A DNA stretch of 64,000 nt from Komagataeibacter xylinus NBRC 15237. GTDB taxonomy: Bacteria; Pseudomonadota; Alphaproteobacteria; Acetobacterales; Acetobacteraceae. The DNA lies in NCBI RefSeq assembly GCF_001571345.1, contig NZ_BCTP01000011.1:1-64000 (forward strand), written 5' to 3'. Under the pieces are notes generated by a model. It ran no database searches. It was given only the letters and a program-made list of their open reading frames with translations, and was not told the origin of the DNA. Positions 18,141 to 27,974 of this stretch are shown one piece after another. Position 1 is the first letter of the stretch, and every line of letters begins with the position of its first letter. Position numbers and translations under genes: made by a program.

Positions 18141-20861
18141 ATGACTGACGTCGTGGTGGTCGAATCGCCAGCCAAGGCGAAAACGATCAATAAGTATCTG
18201 GGTGATAACTATACGGTTCTGGCCTCGTTCGGGCATGTGCGCGACCTTCCGCCCAAGGATGGCAGCGTCAAGCCCGACGAAGGCTTTGCCATGGTGTGGG
18301 AAACCGACGAGCGCGGCAGCCGCCAGATCGCGGCCATCGCCAAGGCGCTGCGCGGGGCGACACATCTGTACCTCGCCACTGACCCCGACCGCGAGGGGGA
18401 AGCCATTTCGTGGCATGTGCGCTCGATCCTGGAGGAGAAGAAGCTCCTCAAGGGCATCGAGGTGCAGCGCGTCACCTTCAACGAAATCACCAAAAGCGCC
18501 ATCAAGGCCGCGATGGCCCACCCGCGTGAGCTCGACTTTCCGCTGATCGAGGCCTATCTCGCCCGCCGCGCGCTCGACTACCTCGTGGGCTTCACGCTCT
18601 CGCCGGTGCTGTGGCGCAAGCTGCCCGGCTCGCGCAGCGCAGGGCGCGTGCAGTCGGTCGCACTTAGGCTGATCTGCGAGCGCGAAGCCGAGATCGAGAT
18701 TTTCAAGCCGCGTGAATACTGGTCGGTGCTGGCCCGCATGACCACGCCCGCGGGGGCCGCCTTTACCGCGCGGCTCACGCATCTTGATGGCCACAAGCTT
18801 GATCAGTTCGACCTCAACAATGAAGCCGGCGCCCTGGCGGCCAAGGCCGCGGTCGAGGCCGGTGACTTCGCGGTGGAGAAGGTCGAGCGCCGCAAGGTGC
18901 GCCGCAACCCGCCGCCGCCGTTCACCACATCGACCATGCAGCAGGAGGCCTCGCGCAAGCTGGGCATGGGGGCCCAGGTGGCCATGCGCACGGCCCAGCA
19001 GCTTTATGAGGGCATCGACATCGGTGGCGAGACCGTGGGCCTCATCACCTATATGCGAACCGACGGCGTGCAGATGGCGGGCGAGGCGATCAGCGCCATC
19101 CGCGGCCATATCGGCCACAGCTTTGGCGCGGAGTACGTGCCCGACAAGCCGCGCATCTATTCCACCAAGGCCAAGAACGCGCAGGAAGCCCATGAGGCCA
19201 TCCGCCCGACCGACGTGCGCCGCACGCCCGCCGACATGGCGCGCCATCTCTCGCCCGAGCAGAAGAAACTGTATGACCTGGTGTGGAAGCGCTCGGTCGC
19301 CAGCCAGATGCAGTCCGCCGAGCTCGACCAGGTGGCGGTTGACATGGAGGACCGGCAAAAGCGCGTGACCCTGCGCGCCACGGGGTCCATGATCGCGTTT
19401 GACGGCTTCCTGAAGCTTTATAGCGAAGGCCGTGACGACTCGCCCGCCAAGGCGGAGGACGAGCAGGACCGCATGCTGCCCGCCATGAAGGAGCACGATG
19501 TCATCGGGCGTGGCGAGGTCACGGCGGACCAGCACTTCACCCAGCCGCCGCCGCGCTATTCGGAGGCCTCGCTGGTCAAGAAAATGGAAGAGATCGGCAT
19601 TGGCCGCCCTTCCACCTATGCCTCCATCCTGACCGTGCTGCGCGACCGCAATTACGTGCAGCTTGAGAACCGCCGCTTCATCCCCGAGGATCGCGGGCGG
19701 CTGGTCACGGCCTTCCTCACCTCGTTCTTCGAGCGCTACGTGGACACGCAGTTCACCGCGGGGCTTGAGGAACAGCTTGATGACATTTCAGGCGGGCGGG
19801 CCAACTGGCGCGATGTCATGTCCGCCTTCTGGTCCGACTTCTCGCACGCGGTGGACCAGACCAAGGACCTCAAGATATCCGACGTCATCACGGCGCTGGA
19901 TGCGGACCTTTCGCCCTATTTCTTCCCCGCGCGGGAGGACGGGCAGGACCCGCGCCTGTGCACGGCGTGCAACACCGGCAGGCTGGAGCTCAAGCTGGGG
20001 CGGTATGGCGCGTTCATCGGCTGCTCGAACTACCCTACGTGCCAGTACACCCGCAAACTCGTGGCCGACCCGAAGGAAGGCGATGATGCCGCCGCCCTGA
20101 AGGATGGCATGCGCGTGCTCGGTGCCGCACCCACCGGCGAGGACGTGACCGTGCGCCGTGGTCCGTGGGGGCTGTACGTGCAGCAGGGCGAACCCGACCC
20201 CGAGGACAAGAAGACCAAGCCGAAACGCGCCACCATTCCGCGCGGGCTCGATGGCGACAAGATCACGCTCGAGCAGGCGGTGGGCCTTCTGTCGCTGCCG
20301 CGCATCGTGGGCATTCACCCCGAACTGGGCGAGCCGATCGAGGCGGGGCTGGGCCGCTTCGGGCCGTATGTGAAGATGGGCGCGGTCTATGGCTCGCTGG
20401 ACAAGGATGACGACGTCCTGACCGTGGGGCTGAACCGCGCGGTCGATGCACTGGCCAAGAAGCTGGCCTCCATCCGCACCATCGGCCCCCACCCCAAGGA
20501 TGGCGAGCCGGTCATGGTGCGCAAGGGCCGCTTTGGCCCCTACGTTCAGCATGGCTCCATCGTGGCTACCGTGCCGCGTGGGCAGGACATGAACGACGTG
20601 ACCATGGAGGAAGCCCTGACGCTGCTGGCCGAAAAGGGCAAGCCGCTCAAGGCCAAGGGCAAGAAGGCCACCACCACCCGCAAGCCCGCGGCCCGCAAGA
20701 CAAAGGCCAAGGCGGCGGAAGGCGAGGATGCCGCGCCCAAGAAGGCTGCACCGAAGAAAAAGGCCGCCCCGAAAAAGACGGCGGCCAAGCCAGCCGCCAA
20801 AAAGACCACCACCACCCGCAAGAAGGCCGCTCCGGCCAAGACTGAAAGCGAGACGGACTGA
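18141..20861 (+). CDS. topA: DNA topoisomerase I
   Basis: 906-residue type IA topoisomerase that relaxes negative supercoils. The TOPRIM start is VVVESPAKAKTINKYLG with YLATDPDREGEAISWH, and the catalytic Tyr is in LITYMRTDGVQ. One tetracysteine zinc finger follows (CTACNTG with GCSNYPTC), then three GRFGPYV-type C-terminal repeats. The last 80 residues are dominated by Lys and Ala, a DNA-binding tail typical of alphaproteobacterial TopA. The ATG is preceded by GGAG. rnr begins 2 bases after the stop. Confidence 0.97.
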   Translation: MTDVVVVESPAKAKTINKYLGDNYTVLASFGHVRDLPPKDGSVKPDEGFAMVWETDERGSRQIAAIAKALRGATHLYLATDPDREGEAISWHVRSILEEKKLLKGIEVQRVTFNEITKSAIKAAMAHPRELDFPLIEAYLARRALDYLVGFTLSPVLWRKLPGSRSAGRVQSVALRLICEREAEIEIFKPREYWSVLARMTTPAGAAFTARLTHLDGHKLDQFDLNNEAGALAAKAAVEAGDFAVEKVERRKVRRNPPPPFTTSTMQQEASRKLGMGAQVAMRTAQQLYEGIDIGGETVGLITYMRTDGVQMAGEAISAIRGHIGHSFGAEYVPDKPRIYSTKAKNAQEAHEAIRPTDVRRTPADMARHLSPEQKKLYDLVWKRSVASQMQSAELDQVAVDMEDRQKRVTLRATGSMIAFDGFLKLYSEGRDDSPAKAEDEQDRMLPAMKEHDVIGRGEVTADQHFTQPPPRYSEASLVKKMEEIGIGRPSTYASILTVLRDRNYVQLENRRFIPEDRGRLVTAFLTSFFERYVDTQFTAGLEEQLDDISGGRANWRDVMSAFWSDFSHAVDQTKDLKISDVITALDADLSPYFFPAREDGQDPRLCTACNTGRLELKLGRYGAFIGCSNYPTCQYTRKLVADPKEGDDAAALKDGMRVLGAAPTGEDVTVRRGPWGLYVQQGEPDPEDKKTKPKRATIPRGLDGDKITLEQAVGLLSLPRIVGIHPELGEPIEAGLGRFGPYVKMGAVYGSLDKDDDVLTVGLNRAVDALAKKLASIRTIGPHPKDGEPVMVRKGRFGPYVQHGSIVATVPRGQDMNDVTMEEALTLLAEKGKPLKAKGKKATTTRKPAARKTKAKAAEGEDAAPKKAAPKKKAAPKKTAAKPAAKKTTTTRKKAAPAKTESETD

Positions 20862-20863
20862 TC

Positions 20864-23110
20864 ATGAAACGGCAGCGTCCAGCAACTCCCGAGATGCCGG
20901 ACCGCCTGCCCACGGGCACGCCGCCAGCCCGTACGGGTGGCCTGCCCGATCGTGAGCAGCTCCGTGCGTTTATCGAAGGGGCGACAGGGCGCATCGGCAA
21001 GCGCGAGATCAGCCGCGAATTCGGTCTCGGGCCGGAGCACAAGGCGGCATTGCGCGAGATGCTGCGCGACATGGCGCTTGATGGCACGCTCGCCCCTGCT
21101 GGCGCCCGGCGCTTTCGCGTATCGGACCGGCTGCCCGAATCCATGGTGGTGCAGGTCACCGGCACCGATGCCGATGGCGACCCCATCGCAAAACCCGTGC
21201 AGTGGGATGGCGAAGGCCCGCCGCCTACCGTGTTCATGCACCCCGAACTGCGTGGTCGCGCGGCTTTGGCACCGGGCGAGCGCGTGGTGGCCCGCCTGCG
21301 CCGGGTGGGGCCTGGCAGATATGAAGGCCGCACACTGCGCCGCGTGAGCGATGCACCCATCCAGATCGTGGGCCTGTTCCGCACCCTGCCGCCTGATGAC
21401 CCGGCAGCCAGCACCCCGGCCCGATTCCGCCCCGCTGGCCGCCTCACCCCCGCTGACCGGCGCGCCAAGGCCGAATGGGTCATTCCTGCAGGCGAGGATG
21501 ACGACGCGCCGGATAACGAGATTGTCATCGCCACCCCCCTGCCCCAGTCCGGGCCGGGGCTGCACCCCGCGCGCATTATCGAGCGGCTTGGCCCGCAGGG
21601 CGATGCGCGGACCATCAGCATGGTGTCTGTCGCCATGCTGGGCATTCCCCACGTCTTCCCCACCGAGGCGCTGGCCCAGGCAAAATCCGCCCGTGGCATA
21701 GCCCCCGCAGGCCGCACCGACCTGCGCGAGATGCCGCTGGTCACGATCGATGGCGCGGACGCACGAGATTTTGATGATGCCATCTACGCCGAACCCGATG
21801 GCGAGGGCTTCCGCATCACCATCGCCATTGCCGACGTGGCCTGGTACGTGCGCCCCGGCACGGCGCTCGACCGCGAGGCCCGGCTGCGCGGCAATTCGGT
21901 CTACTTCCCCGACCGGGTGATCCCGATGCTGCCCGAGGACCTTTCGAACGGCTGGTGCTCGCTCCGCCCCGATGAGGACCGGGGCTGCCTGTTCGTGACC
22001 ATGAACGTGGCGCCCGATGGCGCGACCAGCAACGCCCGCTTCGGGCGCGGCATCATGCGCAGTGCCGGCCGCCTGACCTATGAGCAGGTGCAGGCCGCGC
22101 GCGATGGTGCGCCCGACACCACCATGCAGGCCCTTCCACCGGGCCTGCTCGACAGCCTGTTTGGCGCGTGGACCTGCCTCACCCATGCCCGGCGCGCGCG
22201 CGGCACGCTGGACCTCGACCTGCCCGAGCGGCTGGTGCGGCTGGGTGATGGAGGAGAGATCACGGCCATTGCGCCGCGAATCCGCCTCGACAGCCACAGG
22301 CTGGTCGAGGAATTCATGATCGCGGCCAATGTCGCCGCCGCACGCTGCCTTGAAGCGCGGCATATTCCCTGCCTGTACCGCATCCACGCGCCGCCTGCGC
22401 CCGAGCGGCTGGAAAGCCTGCGCCGCACGCTCGACCTGATGGGCCTGAAGCTGCCGCCCGTGGGTAGCCTGCGCGCCACCGACCTTGACCGCGTGCTGGA
22501 CAGCGTGCGCGACACCGATCAGGCCGGCCTGGTCAATGAACTGATCCTGCGCGCGCAGAACCAGGCGGAATACAGCCCCGAGCCGATCGGTCATTTTGGC
22601 CTCTCGCTTGCGGCCTACGCGCATTTCACCAGCCCCATCCGCCGCTATGCCGATCTGCTGACCCACCGCGCCCTGCTCGTGGCAACCGGGCTCGAACCCG
22701 GCCCGGCACCCGGCCATGAGGCGCTGGAAGAAGTGGGCGAGGCCATTACCCGCACCGAGCGCCGCGCGGCCCAGGCCGAGCGCGAGACGCTGGAGCGCTA
22801 CGGCGCGACCTGGCTGGGCGCGCGGATTGGCACCGAAATGGACGGGCATGTTTCCAGCCTGTCCCGATTCGGTATTTTTGTCGTGCTGGATGCAACAGGA
22901 ACCTCCGCCCTGCTGCCCATGTCTGCCCTGCCGGAAGATCAATGGCATCACGATGAAAAAACGCAGACATTGCACGCACGCGACACGACCATGGCATTCC
23001 GCCCCGGTCAGGCTTTGCGCGTACGGATAGAAGAAGCATGCGCCATCCGGGGCACCGTCCTTCTGGCCCTGCCCGACGTGGCACCCCGCCTGCGGAAACG
23101 CAGGCCGTGA
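20864..23110 (+). CDS. rnr: Ribonuclease R
   Basis: 748-residue 3'-5' exoribonuclease for structured RNA. An N-terminal winged-helix segment (about 25-85) is followed by cold-shock regions, the RNB catalytic domain with DGADARDFDDAIYAEP carrying the metal-binding aspartates, and a C-terminal S1 domain from about residue 650 (GHVSSLSRFGIFVVLD). The gene follows topA by 2 bases, and its stop overlaps the GTG of the next gene, so topA-rnr-S41 protease reads as an operon. Confidence 0.96.
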   Translation: MKRQRPATPEMPDRLPTGTPPARTGGLPDREQLRAFIEGATGRIGKREISREFGLGPEHKAALREMLRDMALDGTLAPAGARRFRVSDRLPESMVVQVTGTDADGDPIAKPVQWDGEGPPPTVFMHPELRGRAALAPGERVVARLRRVGPGRYEGRTLRRVSDAPIQIVGLFRTLPPDDPAASTPARFRPAGRLTPADRRAKAEWVIPAGEDDDAPDNEIVIATPLPQSGPGLHPARIIERLGPQGDARTISMVSVAMLGIPHVFPTEALAQAKSARGIAPAGRTDLREMPLVTIDGADARDFDDAIYAEPDGEGFRITIAIADVAWYVRPGTALDREARLRGNSVYFPDRVIPMLPEDLSNGWCSLRPDEDRGCLFVTMNVAPDGATSNARFGRGIMRSAGRLTYEQVQAARDGAPDTTMQALPPGLLDSLFGAWTCLTHARRARGTLDLDLPERLVRLGDGGEITAIAPRIRLDSHRLVEEFMIAANVAAARCLEARHIPCLYRIHAPPAPERLESLRRTLDLMGLKLPPVGSLRATDLDRVLDSVRDTDQAGLVNELILRAQNQAEYSPEPIGHFGLSLAAYAHFTSPIRRYADLLTHRALLVATGLEPGPAPGHEALEEVGEAITRTERRAAQAERETLERYGATWLGARIGTEMDGHVSSLSRFGIFVVLDATGTSALLPMSALPEDQWHHDEKTQTLHARDTTMAFRPGQALRVRIEEACAIRGTVLLALPDVAPRLRKRRP

Positions 23111-24813
23111 AACGCGCCCTGTTTCCCGTCATCATCGCCCGGCCCGTGGGGCGGGGCGGCGAAGGGGCGGGCACGTGGCGGCGGCGCATGGCCACGCTGG
23201 GCCATATTCCGCGTGATACGTTCATCCTGCTGCTCATCATCGCCCGGCTCACCACCGCCGCCTGCGCCGATGACCTGCCCGCGACCCCGCGCGCGCCCAC
23301 GCCCCAGCCGCCACTGCATGAAGACAGCATGGAAAACCCGGACATGCCCGGCATGGACCTTGCCGTGCTGTCATCGGTCATGCAGGCGAGTCTGGCCTTT
23401 CTCCAGCCCCGCACGCTGGAAAGCCACACGATTCACGATTTCGCCCTGTGGGGGCTGAACGGGCTGAGCGCGCTCGACCCCTCGCTCAGCATTGACGAGC
23501 AGCACGGCTTCCTGCAACTCGCCGCCACCCAGAAGACCGTGCTCGCCCTGCCCGTGCCCGCACCGGATGACGTGGCGGGGTGGAGTGGGGCCATCACCCG
23601 CATTCTAGACGTGGCGTGGCAGCACTCGCCCGCCATGCGCAATACCGGGCAGGACGGGGTGCTGCAGGGCTTCTTTGATGAACTGTTCAATCATCTCGAT
23701 CCCTACTCACGCTATATCCCGCCCGGCGCCGCCGTATCGGACCGCAGCACCCGCACCGGGGGCGAGGCCACGGCAGGGCTGACGCTGGGGCTGGACCACC
23801 ACGCCATCAGGATCGCGGCGGTCAACGCCAACGGCCCGGCCTGGCCCACCAGCCTGGCGGCGGGGCAGATCGTGCGCGCGGTCAATGGCCGCTCCACCGA
23901 GTCCCGCACGGTCGATACCGTGACCTCGTGGCTCGATGGCCCGGCTGGCAGCCTCGTGCGCATTACGGTGGAAGCGAAGGGGCGGCAGACCACGGTCACC
24001 CTGCATCGCGCCTCCACCCCGCCCGAGACGGTGTTCGCCTATACCAGCGGCAAGCATGTGGTGCTGCACATCACCGCCTTCTCCGCCAACACGGCGGAGG
24101 AAATGAGCCAGTACCTCGACGAGGCCATGAACGTGCCCGGCATTGCGGGTCTGATCCTTGACCTGCGCGGCAATAGGGGCGGCGTGCTGCAACAGGCCGT
24201 GACCACGTCGGCCCTCATGCTCGACCACGGCGTGGCCGCCATTACGCAGGGGCGTGACCCGCAGGCCAACCATGTCTGGGCCGTGCAGGGCGGCGACATG
24301 ACCAATGGCCTGCCCATTATCGTGCTGGTTGATGGCCGGACCGCGAGTGCCGCCGAAATTCTCGCCGCCGCCCTGTCCGACCAGAAGCGCGGCGTGGTGA
24401 TTGGCAGCGCAACACTGGGCAAGGGCCTGGTGCAGACCATTGGCCAGATGCCCAACGGGGCCGAACTGTTCGTAACATGGAGTCGCGTGCTCGCGCCGCT
24501 GGGCTGGCCGCTACAGGGGCTGGGCGTGATGCCGCAGGTGTGTACCAGCCGGGGCGAAAGCGAACTCGAACGCCAGTTGCAGAACCTGGCCGAAGGCACG
24601 GCCGACAGCACGCAGTGGGTGGTGGCGGCACGCCAGGTGCGCTCACCGGTCGACCTGTCGCATGTCCTGGCCATCCGCAAGGCCTGCCCTGCCGCCATTG
24701 GTACCGATAGCGACCTTGATGCCGCGCATTCCCTGCTCGACAACCCCGAGGAATACCGCGCCGCCCTGTCGGCCATACCGGAAGAAGACGCGCCCCTCCC
24801 GAACGGGGGATGA
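23107..24813 (+). CDS. S41-family (CtpA/Tsp-like) processing protease
   Basis: About 568 residues. A hydrophobic segment near residues 38-53 should export or anchor it in the envelope. A degenerate PDZ-like region precedes the protease core, whose serine lies in DGRTASAAEILAAAL and lysine in LGKGLVQTIGQ, the Ser/Lys dyad of C-terminal processing peptidases. Substrates are unknown. The GTG at 23107 overlaps the rnr stop (GTGA); a 23038 ATG would lie well inside rnr. The tail after about residue 460 is not typical of the family. Confidence 0.88.
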   Translation: MKRALFPVIIARPVGRGGEGAGTWRRRMATLGHIPRDTFILLLIIARLTTAACADDLPATPRAPTPQPPLHEDSMENPDMPGMDLAVLSSVMQASLAFLQPRTLESHTIHDFALWGLNGLSALDPSLSIDEQHGFLQLAATQKTVLALPVPAPDDVAGWSGAITRILDVAWQHSPAMRNTGQDGVLQGFFDELFNHLDPYSRYIPPGAAVSDRSTRTGGEATAGLTLGLDHHAIRIAAVNANGPAWPTSLAAGQIVRAVNGRSTESRTVDTVTSWLDGPAGSLVRITVEAKGRQTTVTLHRASTPPETVFAYTSGKHVVLHITAFSANTAEEMSQYLDEAMNVPGIAGLILDLRGNRGGVLQQAVTTSALMLDHGVAAITQGRDPQANHVWAVQGGDMTNGLPIIVLVDGRTASAAEILAAALSDQKRGVVIGSATLGKGLVQTIGQMPNGAELFVTWSRVLAPLGWPLQGLGVMPQVCTSRGESELERQLQNLAEGTADSTQWVVAARQVRSPVDLSHVLAIRKACPAAIGTDSDLDAAHSLLDNPEEYRAALSAIPEEDAPLPNGG

Positions 24814-24892
24814 GTCGCCCGGGCGGGCGCAAACTGTGCTATTCCTGCATGCCACCCTCTGTTTTTATGCATTACCGGAGAAATCAGACCCC

Positions 24893-25231
24893 ATGGATGA
24901 ACCCCGCCTGAAAACCGGCCTGTGGGTCCGGGCAATGCTGCGCCAGGCTGGACAAAAGGGAAATCCGGGCATGGTGCTGCACCACGGCGATGATGATGCG
25001 GGGGGCGTGCTGGTCGTGCTCATGGGGCGGCAGGGGCGGATGTGCGTGCTGGCCCGGACCCTTACCCCCGATGGACGCCGGACATGGTTCCGCGCTACAG
25101 GGGAGACGGATGTTGATCAGGCTGGTGTTGACGCCTATGTCACACGGCAGATGGAACGCGACCCCGACTTGTGGGTTGTTGAATTCGATGCCCCTGATCT
25201 GGCGCCGCCGTTTGAAGCAAGATTGATATGA
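24893..25231 (+). CDS. DUF1491 family protein
   Basis: 112-residue cytoplasmic protein with the conserved pattern of DUF1491 (RLKTGLWVRAMLRQ near the start, GDDDAGGVLVVL, and a closing DPDLWVVEFD). No catalytic motif is known for this alphaproteobacterial family. Start is the ATG at 24893, downstream of a GGAG at 24877-24880; a longer in-frame reading through the end of the S41 gene is rejected. It is followed by 248 bases without a gene before the OmpA-type gene. Confidence 0.85.
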   Translation: MDEPRLKTGLWVRAMLRQAGQKGNPGMVLHHGDDDAGGVLVVLMGRQGRMCVLARTLTPDGRRTWFRATGETDVDQAGVDAYVTRQMERDPDLWVVEFDAPDLAPPFEARLI

Positions 25232-25479
25232 AAGACGTGATTCCACGGGTTTGAAAGCAGGGAAACCGATCCGGCCGGCAAGGTGTGGCATCTGGCACAC
25301 AGTCAGCCATGCCAGTGGGCCACACACGCCCGAGTAACGGGTTAAGGTGGTGGCAAGGATTGTCAGGGGCGGTTTCTTTCAGCAAAAGAATGCGGATGCT
25401 GATCAGTCCAGGGAATATGGCACGTGCACCCGACCGGGCCTATATGCCGGAAGAGGCCCGTCGAAGGGAGAAAAAGAGT

Positions 25480-26625
25480 ATGAATCTGCGGTACGGATTG
25501 CTTGCAGGGTCTTTATTGGCTGCCTCGGTTACCCTGGGCTCCGTGCTGGTCTCCGCTCCTGTATTCGCCCAGCCTGTTCAGGGCCTGTATATGAGCGGTG
25601 AAGGTGGTGCGACCTTCAACCAGGGCCAGGTCATACGGAATTCTTCGGCACGTGATCAGTTTCGCACCGGCGCCATTGGCCTCGGCGCGATTGGCTGGGG
25701 GCTTGGCAATGGCTTCCGCGTGGAACTTGAGGGCCATTATCGCAACAACGACCTGAAAACCGTGGGCGGCAATGCCGCCTATCATGCCCGTGCCGATGGC
25801 CGGCAGCAGGAATCGGGGCTGATGGCCAATGCGCTGTTCGACCTTGATATCGGCAAAAGCTGGCTGTTCCCGTATTTTGGCGCGGGTATCGGCTATGGCT
25901 GGCAGAACATGAATACCACCATCACGGGCAACGTGAACGGGGCGAGCTACAACCAGCATGTGAGCGGCAGCTACGGCAACTTCGCCTATCAGGGCATATT
26001 CGGCCTCTCCTTCCCCATGCCATGGGTGGTGGGCCTGTCGGCTACGGCGGAATACCGGTTCTGGACCATGCTTGGCCCGCAGTCGCACCACTCCGTGGTG
26101 ACAGGCAGCGAGACCACGCTTGCGGCCATGAATGGCGATTACGGCTTTCGCAACGGCAACCGCGACAGCCGCACCGACTTCAACCATTCGCTGATGCTTG
26201 GCCTGCGCTACGAGTTCAACCCGGCCCCCCCGCCGCCGCCGCCGCCTTCCACCAACGCCGTGCCCGCCCCCGCCGAGAACCGGACCTATCTCGTGTTCTT
26301 TGACTGGGACCGCAGCGACCTGACCGACCGCGCCCGTTCCATCGTGGCCGTCGCGGCCCAGGCCTCGACCAACACCCAGACCACGCGCATCGAGGTCAAT
26401 GGCTATACCGACAACTCGGCGGCCCATCCTGGCCCGCAGGGGGAAAAGTATAACCAGGCCCTCTCGCTCAAGCGCGCGCAGGTCATCAAGGCCGAGTTGG
26501 TGCGTGACGGCGTGCCCGGCCCCGCCATCGACATTCACGGCTATGGCGACGCCAACCCGCTGGTGCAGACCGCCGCCAACACGCGCGAGGCCCAGAACCG
26601 CCGGGTGGAAATCATCCTGCACTGA
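25480..26625 (+). CDS. OmpA-family outer-membrane protein
   Basis: 381 residues. A clear signal peptide ends near VFAQP (about residue 30). Residues 31-235 form an eight-strand type beta-barrel with alternating aromatic segments (GLYMSGEGGATF, YFGAGIGYGWQ, LMLGLRYEF). A proline-run linker is followed by an OmpA C-terminal domain (VFFDWDRSDLTDRARS, then ANTREAQNRRVEI) that binds peptidoglycan. The ATG follows GGGAG at 25466-25470; a longer upstream frame is noncoding. A strong terminator follows. It probably tethers the outer membrane. Confidence 0.92.
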   Translation: MNLRYGLLAGSLLAASVTLGSVLVSAPVFAQPVQGLYMSGEGGATFNQGQVIRNSSARDQFRTGAIGLGAIGWGLGNGFRVELEGHYRNNDLKTVGGNAAYHARADGRQQESGLMANALFDLDIGKSWLFPYFGAGIGYGWQNMNTTITGNVNGASYNQHVSGSYGNFAYQGIFGLSFPMPWVVGLSATAEYRFWTMLGPQSHHSVVTGSETTLAAMNGDYGFRNGNRDSRTDFNHSLMLGLRYEFNPAPPPPPPPSTNAVPAPAENRTYLVFFDWDRSDLTDRARSIVAVAAQASTNTQTTRIEVNGYTDNSAAHPGPQGEKYNQALSLKRAQVIKAELVRDGVPGPAIDIHGYGDANPLVQTAANTREAQNRRVEIILH

Positions 26626-26658
26626 TCGCCCATTTTCACGTCCGGGCATGGAAAAGCA

Positions 26659-26689
26659 AAAAGCGGCACCGCAAGGGAGCCGCTTTTTT
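26659..26689 (+). terminator. Intrinsic terminator after the OmpA-family gene
   Basis: AAAAGCGGC (26659-26667) pairs with GCCGCTTTT (26679-26687), with an 11-base loop and a run of six T. The A-rich left arm also lets it work for the convergent cysK transcript. Confidence 0.88.
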
Positions 26690-26708
26690 CCATATAGGGG
26701 TGTCTGAA

Positions 26709-26830
26709 CCAGCTTTCCGAAAAAAGCTTCACCAAAAACCTCTTTATGATTTCTGGATGTTTGCGGGCTGACTGGTCAGACACCCTGCAAACGTTTCGGA
26801 CGCCGCTTTTTTAAAAGCGGCGTTTTCTGA
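26709..26830 (+). repeat. Intergenic two-hairpin element, copy C (split into two halves)
   Basis: 26709-26746 matches hairpin 2 and its outer end (AGCTTTCCGAAAAAAGCTTC then ACCAAAAAC). 26798-26830 is a separate hairpin 1 type sequence (CGCCGCTTTTTTAAAAGCGG). About 50 unrelated bases separate the halves, and their order is inverted compared with full copies. It lies between the convergent ends of the OmpA-family gene and cysK. Confidence 0.65.
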
Positions 26831-26831
26831 T

Positions 26832-27821
26832 CTAGACCAGTCCGGTGAACAGGGAGGTTGACAGGTAGCGCTCGGCAAAGGAGGGCGCGATGGTCACGAT
26901 GGTCTTGCCTTCGTTTTCAGGCCGCCCGGCCAGTTGTATGGCCGCATGCAGCGCCGCCCCCGATGAGATGCCCACGGGCACCCCGTCCAGCCGCGCGCAG
27001 CGACGGGCAGCGGCAATGGCCTCGCGCTCCGATACCGGCAGAACGCCCGCCAGCGCCGCGAGATCGAGCGTGCGGGGGCAGAAGCCCGGCCCGATTCCCT
27101 GAATGCCATGCGGCCCCGGCTCATCGCCATTGAGAATGGCGCTTTCCATCGGCTCCACGCCATAGACCTCGATGCCCGGCTTGTGGACCCTGAGCCCATG
27201 GGCAATGCCGCTCGCCGTGCCGCCCGTGCCCAGGCCCGCCACGACAATATCAACCGCCCCCGCCGTATCGACCCAGATTTCCTCTGCCGTGGTGGCGGCA
27301 TGGATTGCAGGATTGGCCGGGTTGTCGAACTGGCGCGGCATCCAGGCATTGGGGGTCTTTTTCAGGATTTCCTCGGCACGGGCGATGGCGCCCGCCATGC
27401 CCAGGCGGGAGGGAGTGAGTTCAAGCTGCGCATCGAGCAGGCGCAGCATCTTGCGCCGCTCGATCGAGGCGCCCTCCGGCATGGTCACGATCAGCCTGTA
27501 GCCCCGTGCCGCCGCGACAAACGCCAGCGAAATGCCGGTATTGCCCGAAGTCGGTTCCACCAGCGTGGTTTTGCCGGGATGGATCTCGCCACGCGCCTCG
27601 GCATCCTCGATCATGGCAGCGCCAATCCGGTCCTTGACCGAGGCGAGCGGATTGAAGAATTCCAGCTTCATCAGCACGCGGGCGGCCAGGCCATCCTCGC
27701 GGGTCAGATGCGGCAGCGCGACCAGAGGCGTGCCCCCCACGGTCTCGACAATGGAGTCGTATATCCGCCCGCGCGGGGCGGCAAAACCGTACGTGCGATC
27801 GGGCGGGGTGGTTTTCGTCAT
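26832..27821 (-). CDS. cysK: Cysteine synthase A
   Basis: 329-residue PLP-dependent O-acetylserine sulfhydrylase. The PLP lysine is in NPLASVKDRIGAAM, the substrate loop is EPTSGNTGISLAF, and the phosphate loop is GLGTGGTASG. An N-terminal extension of about 15 residues precedes the family core (YDSIVETVGGTPLV). It is divergent, across 153 bases, from an Rrf2-family regulator, which may control it. Confidence 0.94.
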   Translation of the reverse strand: MTKTTPPDRTYGFAAPRGRIYDSIVETVGGTPLVALPHLTREDGLAARVLMKLEFFNPLASVKDRIGAAMIEDAEARGEIHPGKTTLVEPTSGNTGISLAFVAAARGYRLIVTMPEGASIERRKMLRLLDAQLELTPSRLGMAGAIARAEEILKKTPNAWMPRQFDNPANPAIHAATTAEEIWVDTAGAVDIVVAGLGTGGTASGIAHGLRVHKPGIEVYGVEPMESAILNGDEPGPHGIQGIGPGFCPRTLDLAALAGVLPVSEREAIAAARRCARLDGVPVGISSGAALHAAIQLAGRPENEGKTIVTIAPSFAERYLSTSLFTGLV

Positions 27822-27974
27822 CCGGTATCACTCCTTGGTGCGGCAATGGCCTATTCACGCGTGCAGTCTGATATAATCCACCATCCTCCTGAACAGAAGC
27901 GTGGAACAATCGCCTCATTACTGGTAAGTGGTGGGAAACCGGTTTTTCATCGAGGCAAGGCGAGGCTGAACGAT

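Noticed and set aside
20546-22975. 809-codon minus-strand frame opposite rnr
   Set aside because: High-GC codon use keeps the antisense open; its translation is His/Gly/Arg/Ala-rich with no domain, while the plus strand encodes a complete RNase R.
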